The notes under the pieces: model-generated | Database searches by the model: none | The model's input: the letters and a program-made list of their open reading frames with translations, nothing else | Told to the model about the DNA's origin: nothing | DNA from: Kitasatospora sp. MMS16-BH015 | Lineage (GTDB): Bacteria > Actinomycetota > Actinomycetes > Streptomycetales > Streptomycetaceae | Direction of reading: 5' to 3' | Assembly: GCF_002943525.1 (NCBI RefSeq) | Contig: NZ_CP025394.1 | Location: forward strand, 1,240,001-1,304,000 | Length of the DNA stretch: 64,000 bases | Part shown: positions 18,850 through 28,485 of the stretch, one piece after another | Layout: every line of letters begins with the position of its first letter | How positions within the stretch are numbered: position 1 is the stretch's first letter | Made by a program: the position numbers and the translations under genes

Positions 18850-20643
18850 TCAGGCCTCCTTGCTGGCGGAAGCGGTGGCGGCGGTACGGCGCCGGCTGCC
18901 CCGGATCGGCGGCTTGGCACCCAGGCGCTTCGGGTCCAGGCCGGACCACGGGTGACCCTCGGAGAAGAACTTCTTCCGGGCCAGCAGGGTGATCAGCGGC
19001 TTGGTGAAGAGGAAGATCACCACGATGTCGAGCAGGGTGGTCAGGCCGAGGGTGAAGGCGAAGCCCTGCACCTTGCCGACCGAGACCAGGTAGAGCACCG
19101 CGGCACAGAGGAAGGACACGAAGTCCGAGACCAGGATGGTGCGGCGGGCGCGCGGCCAGGCGCGCTGGACGGCCGGGCGCAGCGGGGCGCCGTCGCGGAC
19201 CTCGTCGCGGATGCGCTCGAAGTACACGATGAAGGAGTCGGCGGTGATGCCGATCGCGACGATCGCACCGCAGACGGCCGGCAGGTTCAGCGCGAAGCCG
19301 ATCCCGGCACCGAGCAGGCACATGATCGCGTAGGTGAGGATCGCCGAGACGACCAGACCGGCGATCGAGACCAGGCCAAGGCCGCGGTAGTAGACCAGCG
19401 AGTAGAGGACCACCAGGGCCAGACCGATGGCACCGGCGATCAGACCGGCGTCGAGCTGGTCACCGCCGAGCTGCGGGGAGACGGTGGTGATGTCGCTCTG
19501 CACGAAGGTGAGCGGCAGGGCGCCGTAGCTCAGCACGTTGGCGAGGCCCTTGGCGTCCTCCTGGCTGAAGCTGCCGGAGATCATCGCCGAGCCGCCGGTG
19601 ATCGACTGGCTCACGTACGGGTGCGAGACGACCTTGCCGTCCAGCACGATGGCGAACTGGTTGGCCGGGGCCTGCTGGGTGGCGAGCTTGCCGGTGGTGG
19701 CGGCGAAGGCCTTGGAGCCGGCGTCGTTGAAGGACAGGTCGACCTGCCAGCCGCCGGCCCGCTGGGTGTCGAACCCGGCCTGGGCCTTGGAGACGTCCTG
19801 GCCGTTCACGGCCACCGGGCCGAGGGCGAACTTGTACCAGACGTTCTGCTCGGCGTCGTAGCTGCAGGCCACGGCGTTCTTATCCGGGGTGGTCTGGTGG
19901 TCCACCCGCTGGGCGGGCACGGAGCAGTCGAGCGCGGCGAACGCGGCGGCCACGTCGGCCGGCGGGGTGCCCTGGGTCATCGCGGCGGCGATGTCGGCGG
20001 GGTTCACCGGCGCGCTCGGGGTGGCCGCAGGGGCGCTCGGGGTGGCGGCCGGGGCGGTGGAGGCGCCCGCGGAGGCGGAGGCCGTCGGGTCGGCCTTCAG
20101 GGCGTCGGTGACGGCCCGGCCCTGCTTGGTCGCGCTGGCGCTCGGGGCACCGGCGCTGGCACCGGCGGAGGCGCCGGCGCTCGCCGAGGGGGCGGCGCTC
20201 GGCGAGCCGGAGGCGCTCGGGGTGGCCGAGGGGGCCGGGATCTTCACACCGGTCGGCGCGAGCGCGAGGACCGGGCGGAAGAAGAGCTTGGCAGTGGCGC
20301 CTACCTGGTCGATCGCCTGCTGCTTGTCACCACCGTTCGGGATGTTGACGATGATGGTGTTGTTGCCCTGGGTCTGCACCTCGGCCTCGGAGACGCCCAT
20401 GCCGTTGACGCGCTTCTGGATGATCGCGACAGCGGTGTCCATGTTCGTCTTGTTGACCGCCGCCGCGTCGTCCGACTTGGCGGTCAGCGTGATGCTGGTG
20501 CCACCGGCGAGGTCGATCCCGAGACGCGGCGTGGTGTGGCCCGTCCCGAACATGAGGGCGACCAGCCCGACGGTCACCGCGAGGATCAGGGCCAGCGCCC
20601 GTCCCGGGTAGCCGTCGCGCGGGCGCGACTTGGGTGTTGCCAC
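18850..20643 (-). CDS. secD: Protein translocase subunit SecD
   Basis: 597-residue membrane protein. TM1 (about 16-35), the LGIDLAGGTSITLTA motif (about 41-55), then an exported domain that includes an Ala/Ser/Pro/Thr low-complexity insertion (about 137-218) and the P1 head, then five TM segments at about 370-560 with GITADSFIVYFERIRDEVRDG. The insertion is longer and more repetitive than the conserved parts require; similar inserts are known in actinobacterial SecD. GTG start with GGGAG and AAGG upstream. Confidence 0.95.
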   Translation of the reverse strand: MATPKSRPRDGYPGRALALILAVTVGLVALMFGTGHTTPRLGIDLAGGTSITLTAKSDDAAAVNKTNMDTAVAIIQKRVNGMGVSEAEVQTQGNNTIIVNIPNGGDKQQAIDQVGATAKLFFRPVLALAPTGVKIPAPSATPSASGSPSAAPSASAGASAGASAGAPSASATKQGRAVTDALKADPTASASAGASTAPAATPSAPAATPSAPVNPADIAAAMTQGTPPADVAAAFAALDCSVPAQRVDHQTTPDKNAVACSYDAEQNVWYKFALGPVAVNGQDVSKAQAGFDTQRAGGWQVDLSFNDAGSKAFAATTGKLATQQAPANQFAIVLDGKVVSHPYVSQSITGGSAMISGSFSQEDAKGLANVLSYGALPLTFVQSDITTVSPQLGGDQLDAGLIAGAIGLALVVLYSLVYYRGLGLVSIAGLVVSAILTYAIMCLLGAGIGFALNLPAVCGAIVAIGITADSFIVYFERIRDEVRDGAPLRPAVQRAWPRARRTILVSDFVSFLCAAVLYLVSVGKVQGFAFTLGLTTLLDIVVIFLFTKPLITLLARKKFFSEGHPWSGLDPKRLGAKPPIRGSRRRTAATASASKEA

Positions 20644-20792
20644 CTTGCTCGTTTCTCCCTGTCCATGCCACCGTCCGCCCGCCGGGACCCACCCGGCTCG
20701 TGACTGGATGGGGGGAGGCGGGCGCGGCGGCCCTGAGGTCCTGTGAGGCTTGCGGCTCGGCTGCCGCTCGGCCGGGCGTTCGCCCGACCGTA

Positions 20793-21197
20793 CTACTTAC
20801 CGGCGGGGGCCTCGTCGCCGGTGCCGCCGTTGTCCGACTCGTCCTTCTTGTCGAGGCTCAGCGGCTTCGACTCGGCCTCGGCGGCGTCCTCGGTGCTCTC
20901 CAGCACCGACTCGTCCTCGGCCGGGCGGCCGTTGATGATCGCGTCGTACTCCTGCGGGTCGAGCACCGCGGCGATCGCACCCTTGGTGTAGTGCGCGACC
21001 ACACCCGGGGCGACCTCCAGCTCGATGGTCTCGTCGTTGACGGCCTTCACCAGGGCGTACATCCCGCCGATGGTGCGGACGCCGGCGCCCGGCTCCAGCG
21101 AGGTCTGCATCTGCTGCTGCTGCTGCTGGCGCTTCTTCTGCGACCGGAACATGAGCAGGATCGCGAGGATCGGGAGGAGAAGGATGATGAGATTCAC
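20793..21197 (-). CDS. yajC: Preprotein translocase subunit YajC
   Basis: 134-residue single-span protein. TM at 1-17 (MNLIILLLPILAILLMF), a basic/poly-Gln patch (SQKKRQQQQQQMQ), the conserved domain LEPGAGVRTIGGMYALV, and an acidic C-terminal tail. First gene of yajC-secD-secF. GTG start with AAGGA about 11 nt upstream. It has its own promoter in the ruvB-yajC gap. Confidence 0.93.
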   Translation of the reverse strand: MNLIILLLPILAILLMFRSQKKRQQQQQQMQTSLEPGAGVRTIGGMYALVKAVNDETIELEVAPGVVAHYTKGAIAAVLDPQEYDAIINGRPAEDESVLESTEDAAEAESKPLSLDKKDESDNGGTGDEAPAGK

Positions 21198-21279
21198 AGC
21201 AGCCAGAGTCCTTTACGGACCGCCCGAACGGGCGGCCTGTTGGTCGTCGGCCCGTCGGGTGAGAGGGGCGGTCCGGCGG

Positions 21280-21308
21280 AGTCTAGGCGACCCGCACTGA
21301 ACGGACAA
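21280..21308 (-). promoter_or_regulatory. Promoter of yajC-secDF
   Basis: Minus-strand -35 TTGTCC (21303-21308), 17-bp spacer and -10 TAGACT (21280-21285), close to the main vegetative sigma consensus in Streptomyces. A leader of about 75 nt would precede yajC. Confidence 0.7.
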
Positions 21309-21402
21309 CGCCAAGCATGTCATCCTGCCGCCGAAAGTGGCGACCCTCCGCCTGCACGGATTCTTCGGATGCCGATCACACCGCCCCTTCCAGCGGTGCC
21401 GG

Positions 21403-22431
21403 TCAGCGGGGCGGCGGCGGGGTCATCCCGAGGTGGGCCCAGGCGGCGGCGGTGGCGACCCGACCCCGGGGGGTGCGGGCCAGCAGGCCCTCGCGGACCA
21501 GGAAGGGCTCGGCCACCTCCTCCACCGTCTCCGACTCCTCCCCCACCGCGACGGCCAGCGTGGAGAGGCCGACCGGCCCGCCGCCGAAGAGCTTGAGCAG
21601 GGCGGTCAGCACCGCGCGGTCCAGCCGGTCCAGACCACGGCCGTCCACCTCGTACACCTCCAGCGCCTTGGCGGCCACCTCGCGGGTGACCACCCCGTCG
21701 TGCCGCACCTGCGCGTAGTCGCGCACCCGGCGCAGCAGCCGGTTGGCGATCCGGGGCGTGCCGCGCGAGCGCCCGGCGATCTCGGCCGCGCCGCGCGGGT
21801 CGATCTCCACGTCGAGCAGCCCGGCCGAGCGGTGCACCACGCGCTCCAGCTCGACCGGCGCGTAGAACTCCATGTGGCCGGTGAAGCCGAACCGGTCGCG
21901 CAGCGGCGGCGGCAGCAGGCCGGCCCGGGTGGTGGCGCCGACCAGCGTGAACGGCGGCAGCTCCAGCGGGATCGCGGTGGCGCCGGGGCCCTTGCCGACG
22001 ATCACGTCGACCCGGAAGTCCTCCATCGCCATGTAGAGCATCTCCTCGGCCGGCCGGGACATCCGGTGGATCTCGTCGAGGAAGAGCACCTCCCCCTCGG
22101 TGAGCGAGGAGAGGATCGCCGCCAGGTCGCCCGCGTGCTGGATGGCCGGCCCGGACGTGATCCGGATCGGCGCGCCCAGCTCGGCCGCGATGATCATCGA
22201 CAGCGTGGTCTTGCCGAGCCCGGGCGGGCCGCTCAGCAGCACGTGGTCCGGCGCACTGCCGCGCTGCCGCGCGGCCTGGAGCACCAGCGAGAGCTGCTCG
22301 CGGACCCGCTCCTGCCCGATGAACTCGTCCAGCAGCTTGGGCCGCAGCGCCGCCTCGACCGCCTGGTCCTCACCGTCGGCGAACGAGGTGACGATCCGGT
22401 CGGCGTGCTCGTCGGCGTCGTACGGGCTCAT
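21403..22431 (-). CDS. ruvB: Holliday junction branch migration ATPase RuvB
   Basis: 342-residue AAA+ motor. Walker [10 protein letters not shown] is near 67-75, Walker B LFLDEIHR near 116-123, the beta-hairpin and sensor regions follow, and a C-terminal winged-helix domain ends the protein ([18 protein letters not shown]). ATG start with AGGAG upstream. Last gene of the ruvC-ruvA-ruvB operon, 26 bp after ruvA. Confidence 0.97.
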   Translation of the reverse strand: MSPYDADEHADRIVTSFADGEDQAVEAALRPKLLDEFIGQERVREQLSLVLQAARQRGSAPDHVLLSGPPGLGKTTLSMIIAAELGAPIRITSGPAIQHAGDLAAILSSLTEGEVLFLDEIHRMSRPAEEMLYMAMEDFRVDVIVGKGPGATAIPLELPPFTLVGATTRAGLLPPPLRDRFGFTGHMEFYAPVELERVVHRSAGLLDVEIDPRGAAEIAGRSRGTPRIANRLLRRVRDYAQVRHDGVVTREVAAKALEVYEVDGRGLDRLDRAVLTALLKLFGGGPVGLSTLAVAVGEESETVEEVAEPFLVREGLLARTPRGRVATAAAWAHLGMTPPPPR

Positions 22432-22457
22432 CGGGGGCTACTCCTGGGGGCGAATGA

Positions 22458-23069
22458 TCAGCGGGTGCGGGCGAGGCTGCGCAGGGCGAGCTTGAGCAGG
22501 GCGCCGACATCGGTGATCGACTGCGCCTCGGCCTCCGGGGTCAGCGAGCGCACCGCCTCCTCGGCCTCGCGCGGAGCGTAGCCGAGGCCGGTGAGGGCGG
22601 CGTGCAGCTGCTCGTCCCAGGGCGCCGGGCCGCTGGCCACCGGCTGCTGGGCGGGGACGGCGCCGTGCGGGGTGCCGAGCTTGTCCTTGTACTCGAGCAG
22701 CAGCTTCTGGGCCAGCTTGGGGCCGATCCGCGGCACGGCGGTGAGCGCCTTGGCGTCGCCCTGGGCCACGGCCCGGCGCAGCTCGTCCGGGGTGAAGACG
22801 GCCAGCATGCCGAGCGCCATGGTCGCGGCCACCCCGCTCGCGGTGAGCAGCACCTCGAAGGTGGCCCGCTCGTCTTCGTCGGCGAAGCCGTAGAGGGTGA
22901 GCGAATCCTCCTTGACGATCAGCGCGGTGGTCAGCCGGGTGGGCTGACCGATCCTCAGGGTGGCCAGCGTGCGGGGCGTGCACTTGACCAGCATGCCGAC
23001 CCCGCCGACCTCGACCACCGCGGCTCCCGCCGTGACGGCGGCCACCGGGCCCTGGACGAAAGCGATCAT
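22458..23069 (-). CDS. ruvA: Holliday junction DNA-binding protein RuvA
   Basis: 203-residue tetrameric junction binder. An N-terminal OB fold ([20 protein letters not shown]) is followed by tandem HhH motifs (about 70-140; [21 protein letters not shown]) and a C-terminal RuvB-contacting domain ([16 protein letters not shown]). The ATG overlaps the ruvC stop by 4 bp (ATGA), so translation is coupled. Confidence 0.96.
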   Translation of the reverse strand: MIAFVQGPVAAVTAGAAVVEVGGVGMLVKCTPRTLATLRIGQPTRLTTALIVKEDSLTLYGFADEDERATFEVLLTASGVAATMALGMLAVFTPDELRRAVAQGDAKALTAVPRIGPKLAQKLLLEYKDKLGTPHGAVPAQQPVASGPAPWDEQLHAALTGLGYAPREAEEAVRSLTPEAEAQSITDVGALLKLALRSLARTR

Positions 23070-23623
23070 CGGCGGTACTCCTGACGTGCAGTGGGGCGGA
23101 CGGCGGGGCGGGCGGACTGCTGGGCCAGGGCGGCGGCGATCTTCCCGGCCGCGGAGCCGCGCCAGATGTGACAGATCGCCAGCGCCAGCGCATCGGCCGC
23201 GTCGGCGGGCTTGGGCGGGGCGTCGAGCCGGAGCAGCCGGGTGACCATCGCGGTGACCTGGGCCTTGTCGGCCCGGCCGGAGCCGGTGACGGCGGCCTTG
23301 ACCTCGCTCGGGGTGTGCAGAGTGACGGGGATGCCGCGGCGGGTGGCGCAGAGCATCGCCACCGCACTGGCCTGGGCCGTGCCCATCACCGTCCGGACGT
23401 TGTGCTGGGCGAAGACCCGCTCGACGGCGACCAGATCGGGCCGGTGCTCGTCGAGCCAGCGCTCGATCCCCTGCTCCACCAGCAGCAGCCGGGGCCCGAT
23501 CTCCGCCTCGGCCGGCGTCCGCACCACCCCGACCCCGACCATCTTCAACGGCCGCCCCGGCGCACCGTCCACCACCCCGACCCCACACCTGGTCAGCCCG
23601 GGGTCGACTCCCAGTACGCGCAC
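23066..23623 (-). CDS. ruvC: Holliday junction resolvase RuvC
   Basis: 185-residue RNase H-fold endonuclease that cleaves Holliday junctions. Acidic active-site residues are in [12 protein letters not shown] (Asp7), VAVERVFAQ (Glu near 68) and [13 protein letters not shown] (Asp near 138-141). A C-terminal extension of about 20 residues follows. GTG start with GGAGG four bases upstream. First gene of ruvCAB. Confidence 0.96.
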   Translation of the reverse strand: MRVLGVDPGLTRCGVGVVDGAPGRPLKMVGVGVVRTPAEAEIGPRLLLVEQGIERWLDEHRPDLVAVERVFAQHNVRTVMGTAQASAVAMLCATRRGIPVTLHTPSEVKAAVTGSGRADKAQVTAMVTRLLRLDAPPKPADAADALALAICHIWRGSAAGKIAAALAQQSARPAVRPTARQEYRR

Positions 23624-23691
23624 GCCCCTCCGCCTTTCGTCTGACCTGCGGAAGGCTACCCGTCAGCTGTGACAACGGACAGAAACCAGCA

Positions 23692-23765
23692 CAGGGGCGC
23701 GGGGAACTGCGCGCGCAACCGTGCACCTTCGTGGGTGCCTGGTCGCGCAGTTCCCCGCGCCCCTG
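23692..23765. repeat. Dispersed-type Streptomyces palindrome / terminator
   Basis: A perfect 22-bp inverted repeat (arms 23692-23713 and 23744-23765, core GGGGCGCGGGGAACTGCGCG) with a 30-nt loop that contains a second small stem (GCACC/GGTGC). From memory, the GGGGAACTGCGCG core recurs in many Streptomyces intergenic regions. Here it lies between yebC and ruvC and probably ends yebC transcription. Confidence 0.7.
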
Positions 23766-23789
23766 ATAGTGCAACTGGCTGGTGCTGCC

Positions 23790-24548
23790 TTACTCGGCGT
23801 CGAGCTCTGCGGCCACGTCGTCCGGGATGTCGAAGTTCGCGAAGACGTTCTGCACGTCGTCGCTGTCCTCGAGGGCGTCGATCAGCTTGAAGATCTTGCG
23901 GGCGCCGTCGGCGTCCAGCGGGATCTGCAGGTCGGCGACGAAGTTGGCCTCGGCCGAGTCGTAGTCGATGCCGGCGTCCACGAGGGCGGTGCGGCAGGCG
24001 ACCAGGTCGGTGGCCTCGCTCATGACCTCGAAGGAGTCACCGAGGTCGGTGACGTCGAGCGCGCCGGCCTCCAGGACGACCTCGGTCACCTTGTCCTCGT
24101 CCACCCCGTCAGCCTTGGGGACGACGATGACGCCCTTGCGGTTGAAGAGGTAGGAGACGGAGCCCGGGTCGGCCATGTTGCCGCCGTTGCGGGTCATCGC
24201 GACGCGGACGTCGGAGGCCGCGCGGTTGCGGTTGTCGGTGAGGCACTCGATGAGCACCGCGACACCGTTCGGGCCGTAGCCCTCGTACATGATCGTCTGG
24301 TAGTCGGCGCCACCGGCCTCGGTGCCGGCGCCGCGGCTGACCGCGCTGTCGATGTTCTTGTTCGGGACCGAGCTCTTCTTGGCCTTCTGGATGGCGTCGA
24401 AAAGCGTGGGGTTACCCGCCGGGTCGGCGCCGCCGGTCCGCGCCGCCACCTCGATGTTCTTGATCATCTTGGCGAAGAGCTTGCCGCGCTTGGCGTCGAT
24501 CACGGCCTTCTTGTGCTTGGTGGTAGCCCACTTAGAGTGGCCGGACAT
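23790..24548 (-). CDS. yebC: YebC/PmpR-family protein
   Basis: 252-residue YebC-type protein; recent work on the family connects it with DNA-binding regulation and with translation of difficult peptide stretches. N-terminal signature [24 protein letters not shown] and the internal [15 protein letters not shown] are typical. The ATG at 24548 has AAAGGAG upstream; a GTG one codon earlier is possible. A TAAGAT -10 box lies at 24591-24596. It lies in the usual place between pdxT and ruvC. Confidence 0.95.
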   Translation of the reverse strand: MSGHSKWATTKHKKAVIDAKRGKLFAKMIKNIEVAARTGGADPAGNPTLFDAIQKAKKSSVPNKNIDSAVSRGAGTEAGGADYQTIMYEGYGPNGVAVLIECLTDNRNRAASDVRVAMTRNGGNMADPGSVSYLFNRKGVIVVPKADGVDEDKVTEVVLEAGALDVTDLGDSFEVMSEATDLVACRTALVDAGIDYDSAEANFVADLQIPLDADGARKIFKLIDALEDSDDVQNVFANFDIPDDVAAELDAE

Positions 24549-24590
24549 CACCAGCTCCTTTACGTCGCCAAAGGGAAATGAACAGGAGAG

Positions 24591-24619
24591 ATCTTACCGG
24601 TGTCACCATGTGCACCGGT
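24591..24619. promoter_or_regulatory. yebC -10 box and pdxT end hairpin
   Basis: On the minus strand TAAGAT (24591-24596) is a good -10 for yebC. Next to it ACCGGTG/CACCGGT (24596-24602 and 24613-24619) forms a 7-bp stem that may mark the end of pdxT transcription. Confidence 0.35.
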
Positions 24620-24633
24620 CACCGCACCAGCGG

Positions 24634-25245
24634 TCAGCGCGCGGCGTTCTCGACCATCTGCACGAAGTACGCGTGCACGCGGTGGTCACCCGTCAGCTCC
24701 GGGTGGAAGGAGGTGGCCAGCAGGTTGCCCTGGCGGACGGCCACGATCCGGCTCTCCGGGCCGTCGGCGGCCGGGAGTTCGGCGAGGACCTCGACGCCCG
24801 CGCCCACGGCCTCGACCCAGGGGGCCCGGATGAAGACGCCGTGCACCGGGTCGCCGGCCAGGCCCTGGAAGGCGATGGCGGACTCGAAGGACTCGTTCTG
24901 GCGGCCGAAGGCGTTGCGGCGCACGGTCATGTCGATGCCGCCGACGCTCTCCTGGTCGGCCCGGCCGTCCAGGATCTTGTCGGCCAGCATGATCATGCCG
25001 GCGCAGGAGCCGTAGACCGGCATGCCGGCCGCGACGCGGTCCCGCATCGGCTGCATCAGCCCGAAGGTCAGCGCCAGCTTGGACATCGTGGTGGACTCCC
25101 CGCCGGGGATCACCAGGGCGTCGACCCCGGCCAGCTCCTCGGCGCGGCGGACCGGCCGGGCCAGCGCGTCGGCCTCGGCCAGCGCGATCATGTGCTCACG
25201 GACGTCGCCCTGCAGGGCGAGGACGCCGATCACGGGGGTACTCAC
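24634..25245 (-). CDS. pdxT: PLP synthase glutaminase subunit PdxT
   Basis: 203-residue class I glutaminase that supplies ammonia to PdxS for pyridoxal 5'-phosphate synthesis. Oxyanion motif [11 protein letters not shown], nucleophile Cys in GSCAGMIML, and the His/Glu pair in [13 protein letters not shown] complete the triad. GTG start with AGAGG upstream. It follows pdxS with a 93-bp gap that contains a strong hairpin. Confidence 0.96.
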   Translation of the reverse strand: MSTPVIGVLALQGDVREHMIALAEADALARPVRRAEELAGVDALVIPGGESTTMSKLALTFGLMQPMRDRVAAGMPVYGSCAGMIMLADKILDGRADQESVGGIDMTVRRNAFGRQNESFESAIAFQGLAGDPVHGVFIRAPWVEAVGAGVEVLAELPAADGPESRIVAVRQGNLLATSFHPELTGDHRVHAYFVQMVENAAR

Positions 25246-25281
25246 GGTTTGTTACCTCTTCAGTGTTGGTTCGCGCACGAG

Positions 25282-25317
25282 GGCCCGCCGCGGCCTGGAG
25301 GGCAGCTGCGGCGGGCC
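25282..25317 (-). terminator. Hairpin between pdxS and pdxT
   Basis: Perfect 10-bp GC stem GGCCCGCCGC (25282-25291) with GCGGCGGGCC (25308-25317). It lies directly after pdxS inside the pdxS-pdxT gap, so it may be a partial terminator or an mRNA 3'-end stabiliser that adjusts the two subunits. Confidence 0.55.
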
Positions 25318-25338
25318 GACGGGACGTTCTCGGAGCGA

Positions 25339-26250
25339 TTACCAGCCGCGGTTGGCGTAGCGCTCGGTCTCCGGCAGGGTGTCGCAGTTGATGCCGACCA
25401 TGGCCTCGCCCAGGCCGCGGGAGACCTCGGCGATGACCTTCGGGTCGTCGTAGAAGGTGGTGGCCTTGACGACGGCGGCGGCGCGCTTGGCCGGGTCACC
25501 GGACTTGAAGATGCCGGAGCCGACGAAGACGCCCTCGGCACCGAGCTGCATCATCAGCGCGGCGTCGGCCGGGGTGGCCACACCACCGGCGGAGAACAGC
25601 ACGACCGGGAGCTTGCCCAGCTGCGCGACCTCCTTGACCAGCTCGTACGGGGCCTGCAGGTTCTTGGCCGCGACGTAGAGCTCGTTCTCGTCCAGGGTGG
25701 CCAGGCGGCGGATGTCGCCGTTGATCTGACGCATGTGGCGGACGGCCTCGACCACGTTGCCGGTGCCGGCCTCGCCCTTGGAGCGGATCATGGCCGCGCC
25801 CTCGGCGATGCGGCGCAGGGCCTCGCCCAGGTTGGTGGCGCCGCAGACGAAGGGGGTGGTGAACGCCCACTTGTCGGAGTGGTTGACCTCGTCGGCCGGG
25901 GTGAGGACCTCGGACTCGTCGATGTAGTCGACGCCGAGCGCCTGGAGGACCTGGGCCTCGACGAAGTGGCCGATGCGGGACTTGGCCATCACCGGGATGG
26001 AGACGGCGTTGATGATGCCGTCGATCATGTCCGGGTCGGACATCCGGGCCACGCCGCCGTCCTTGCGGATGTCGGCGGGGACGCGCTCCAGGGCCATGAC
26101 GGCCACGGCACCGGCGTCCTCGGCGATCTTCGCCTGCTCGGCGTTGACCACATCCATGATCACACCGCCCTTGAGCTGCTCGGCCATGCCGCGCTTGACG
26201 CGCGCGGTGCCGATCTGCGGCTGGTCTGCGGTGATGGGGGTGGTGGACAC
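25339..26250 (-). CDS. pdxS: PLP synthase synthase subunit PdxS
   Basis: 303-residue TIM-barrel enzyme that makes PLP from ribose 5-phosphate, glyceraldehyde 3-phosphate and ammonia. The catalytic lysines sit in [19 protein letters not shown] and [32 protein letters not shown] and [10 protein letters not shown] form the phosphate-binding end. GTG start with GAGG about 8 nt upstream. Length and sequence are normal, and the gene is very highly conserved. Confidence 0.97.
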   Translation of the reverse strand: MSTTPITADQPQIGTARVKRGMAEQLKGGVIMDVVNAEQAKIAEDAGAVAVMALERVPADIRKDGGVARMSDPDMIDGIINAVSIPVMAKSRIGHFVEAQVLQALGVDYIDESEVLTPADEVNHSDKWAFTTPFVCGATNLGEALRRIAEGAAMIRSKGEAGTGNVVEAVRHMRQINGDIRRLATLDENELYVAAKNLQAPYELVKEVAQLGKLPVVLFSAGGVATPADAALMMQLGAEGVFVGSGIFKSGDPAKRAAAVVKATTFYDDPKVIAEVSRGLGEAMVGINCDTLPETERYANRGW

Positions 26251-26381
26251 GTGAGACCTCACTCGAAGATGAACCAGTGCTATCGCCCTATCGTAGGCCC
26301 GAAAGGACCCCGACCCATGCGCCACCCAGTCCAGACCGGCCTACGACTTACGACAAAGAGGCTGTAAACCCGGACAACCTG

Positions 26382-26927
26382 TTATGCCGGTGCGCCGTGG
26401 GGCGTCAGGGCCAGGGGCGGTTCGTCGTCCATTTCGAAGGCCAGCGGGAAGGGCGCCCGGCCGGCCAGGCGGAAGTAGCGGACCAGGCGGTGGGTGCGGA
26501 CGGCGCGGGCCGCGCGGACGGCGTCGTTGTGGAAGCGGCGGGCCATCGGCACCCGGCGGCAGCCCTCGGTGAGCTCCTTGACCGCCTCCTCGCCGCCCGG
26601 CACCGCGAGCAGGGCGGTGATCTGCTCCGCCTCGGCGAAGACGGCGCGCAGGGCGATGCTCAGCTCGCTCTCGGCCACCTCGCGGTGCTCGTCCTCGGCC
26701 TGCCGGGCGGCGTGCGAGGCCTCGTAGAGCAGGATCGAGGCGGCCGGGTCGAGCATCGAGGAGGTGGCCAGCTCCATCGCCACCGAGGCCCGGCGCAGCA
26801 GCTGGGCGTCCAGCGAGGCCCGGGCCGTGTCGATCCGGGTGTGCAGGCGGTCGAGGCGCCCGGCCGTCCAACTCAGGTACACCGCGAACAGCACGACCGC
26901 GACGGCGGCCCAGAACCAGGTAGTCAC
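26382..26927 (-). CDS. LemA-like single-span membrane protein
   Basis: 181-residue protein with an N-terminal TM segment (about 4-20, TWFWAAVAVVLFAVYLSW) and a long helical body. DRLHTRIDTARASLDAQLLRRASVAMELA resembles the LemA-family helical bundle. The C-terminal third (RRFHNDAVRAARAVRTHRLVRYFRLAGRAPFPLAFEMDD) is conserved in homologues from memory. No function is known. The GTG start lies 6 bp after the upstream isomerase-like gene, without an RBS of its own, which suggests coupling. It ends with TAA, unusual in this window. Confidence 0.8.
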   Translation of the reverse strand: MTTWFWAAVAVVLFAVYLSWTAGRLDRLHTRIDTARASLDAQLLRRASVAMELATSSMLDPAASILLYEASHAARQAEDEHREVAESELSIALRAVFAEAEQITALLAVPGGEEAVKELTEGCRRVPMARRFHNDAVRAARAVRTHRLVRYFRLAGRAPFPLAFEMDDEPPLALTPHGAPA

Positions 26928-26933
26928 GGGGCG

Positions 26934-27284
26934 CTACGCTACCGCCCGCCGGTAGAACCGGTCGTCCAGCTCGGTCACGTCCACGGCCAGGTGGAGCTCG
27001 CCCTCGGCCACGCTCGCGTGCTCGCGCAGCAGGGCGAGCACGGCCTCGGAGAGCGCGGTGCGGGCCTCCGGGCTGCGGCCGTCGAGGATCTTGATCTCCA
27101 GATAGACCATCGCCCGGGAGGGGTCGCCGTCCCCGACGAAGCACTCCTCGATCCGGCGGAACCGGGTCTTGCAGCTCGCCACCTCGGTGTCGATGGTCTT
27201 GGCGACCAGGGGGTGCAGCTCGGCGGCGAAGGCCGCCCGGTCGAGGGCGACGCTCCACGAGCGGTCCACGGTGATCTGCGGCAC
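26934..27284 (-). CDS. Tautomerase-fold protein (5-carboxymethyl-2-hydroxymuconate isomerase-like)
   Basis: 116-residue protein. The N-terminus begins with a catalytic-type Pro after the initiator (MPQITVDRS), and the body has the CHMI pattern ASCKTRFRRIEECFVGDGDPSRAMVYLEIKILDGRSPEARTALS in outline. CHMI enzymes work in homoprotocatechuate degradation, but no pathway neighbours are present, so the real substrate is open. GTG start with GGAGGAAGC upstream. First gene of a two-gene unit with the LemA-like gene. Confidence 0.75.
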   Translation of the reverse strand: MPQITVDRSWSVALDRAAFAAELHPLVAKTIDTEVASCKTRFRRIEECFVGDGDPSRAMVYLEIKILDGRSPEARTALSEAVLALLREHASVAEGELHLAVDVTELDDRFYRRAVA

Positions 27285-27303
27285 AGCTTCCTCCAGTAAG
27301 GGG

Positions 27304-28485
27304 TCAGTCGCGGGTCAGGCCGAGCCGGTCGCGCCAGCCCGCCCGGCCGTCCTCGGCCACCGGCGGACGGCCGTCGGTCACCGTCTCGTAGACCGAGAGG
27401 ATCTCCGAGCCCACCGTCTCCCAGTCGAACCGGCGCACGTGCCGCGAGGCCGCCTCGCGCAGCTCGGCGAGCCGCTCGGGGGCCGCCAGCAGCCGCACGG
27501 CCGCGTCGGCCAGCGCCGCCGCGTCCTCGACCGGGAACAGCTCGCCGGCCGCGCCGCCGTCCAGCACCTGCTTGAACGCGTCCAGGTCGCTGGCCAGCAC
27601 CGGCGCACCGGCCGACATGGCCTCGACCAGGATGATGCCGAAGCTCTCGCCGCCGGTGTTGGGCGCCACGTAGAGGTCGACGCTGCGCAGCAGCCGGGCC
27701 TTGTCCCGGTCGCTCACCATGCCGAGGAACTCGATCTGGCCGCGCACCTCGGGGGCGAGGCCGGCCACGGCCTCCTCCTCGTCGCCCTTGCCGGCCACCA
27801 GCAGTCGCACCCCCGGCCGCTCGGCCAGGATCTTGGGCAGCGCGGCGAGCAGGGTGGGCAGGCCCTTGCGCGGCTCGTTGATCCGGCCGATGAAGCCGAT
27901 CGTGCCGGGGCGCCCGTCGGCCGCACCGCCCTGCCAGCGCGGCTCGGGCTCGGCCTCGGCGAAGAACTTCACGTCCACGCCGTTGGGGATCACCACGGCG
28001 TCGCCGCCCAGGTGCTCGACCAGGGTGCGCCGGGCGTACTCGCTGACCGCGATCCGGGCGCTCATCTTCTCCAGGCTGGGCTGGAGGATCGGTGAGGCCG
28101 CGATCATCGCCCGCGAGCGCGGGTTGGAGGTGTGGAAGGTGCCGACCATCGGGCCGTTGACCGCCCAGGCGGCCAGCATCGACAGGCTCGGCGAGGAGGG
28201 CTCGTGCACGTGCAGGATGTCGAACCGGCCGTCCGCGAGCCAGCGCCGCACCCGGGCGGCCGAGATGATCCCGAAGCTCAGGCGGGCCACCGAGCCGTTG
28301 TACGGCACGGCCACGGCCCGCCCGGCCGAGACCACGTACCGCGGCAGCGCCGACTCGTCCTCGGCGGGGGCCAGCACCGAGACCTCGTGGCCGCGCCCGA
28401 TCAGGTGCTCGGCCAGGTCGCGGATGTGGAACTGCACCCCGCCGGGCACGTCCCAGTCGTAGGGGCAGACGATGCCGATCCTCAC
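27304..28485 (-). CDS. pimA: Phosphatidylinositol mannosyltransferase (GT4, GT-B fold)
   Basis: 393-residue glycosyltransferase adding the first mannose from GDP-mannose to phosphatidylinositol. N-terminal donor-side loop PYDWDVPGGVQFHIRDLAEHL, HVHEPSSPSLSMLA, and the GT4 motif GGESFGIILVEAMSAGAPVLASD near 275-297 are all present. The GTG overlaps the acyltransferase stop by 4 bp (GTGA). It ends the pgsA-acyltransferase-pimA operon, the actinobacterial PIM lipid pathway. Confidence 0.94.
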   Translation of the reverse strand: MRIGIVCPYDWDVPGGVQFHIRDLAEHLIGRGHEVSVLAPAEDESALPRYVVSAGRAVAVPYNGSVARLSFGIISAARVRRWLADGRFDILHVHEPSSPSLSMLAAWAVNGPMVGTFHTSNPRSRAMIAASPILQPSLEKMSARIAVSEYARRTLVEHLGGDAVVIPNGVDVKFFAEAEPEPRWQGGAADGRPGTIGFIGRINEPRKGLPTLLAALPKILAERPGVRLLVAGKGDEEEAVAGLAPEVRGQIEFLGMVSDRDKARLLRSVDLYVAPNTGGESFGIILVEAMSAGAPVLASDLDAFKQVLDGGAAGELFPVEDAAALADAAVRLLAAPERLAELREAASRHVRRFDWETVGSEILSVYETVTDGRPPVAEDGRAGWRDRLGLTRD

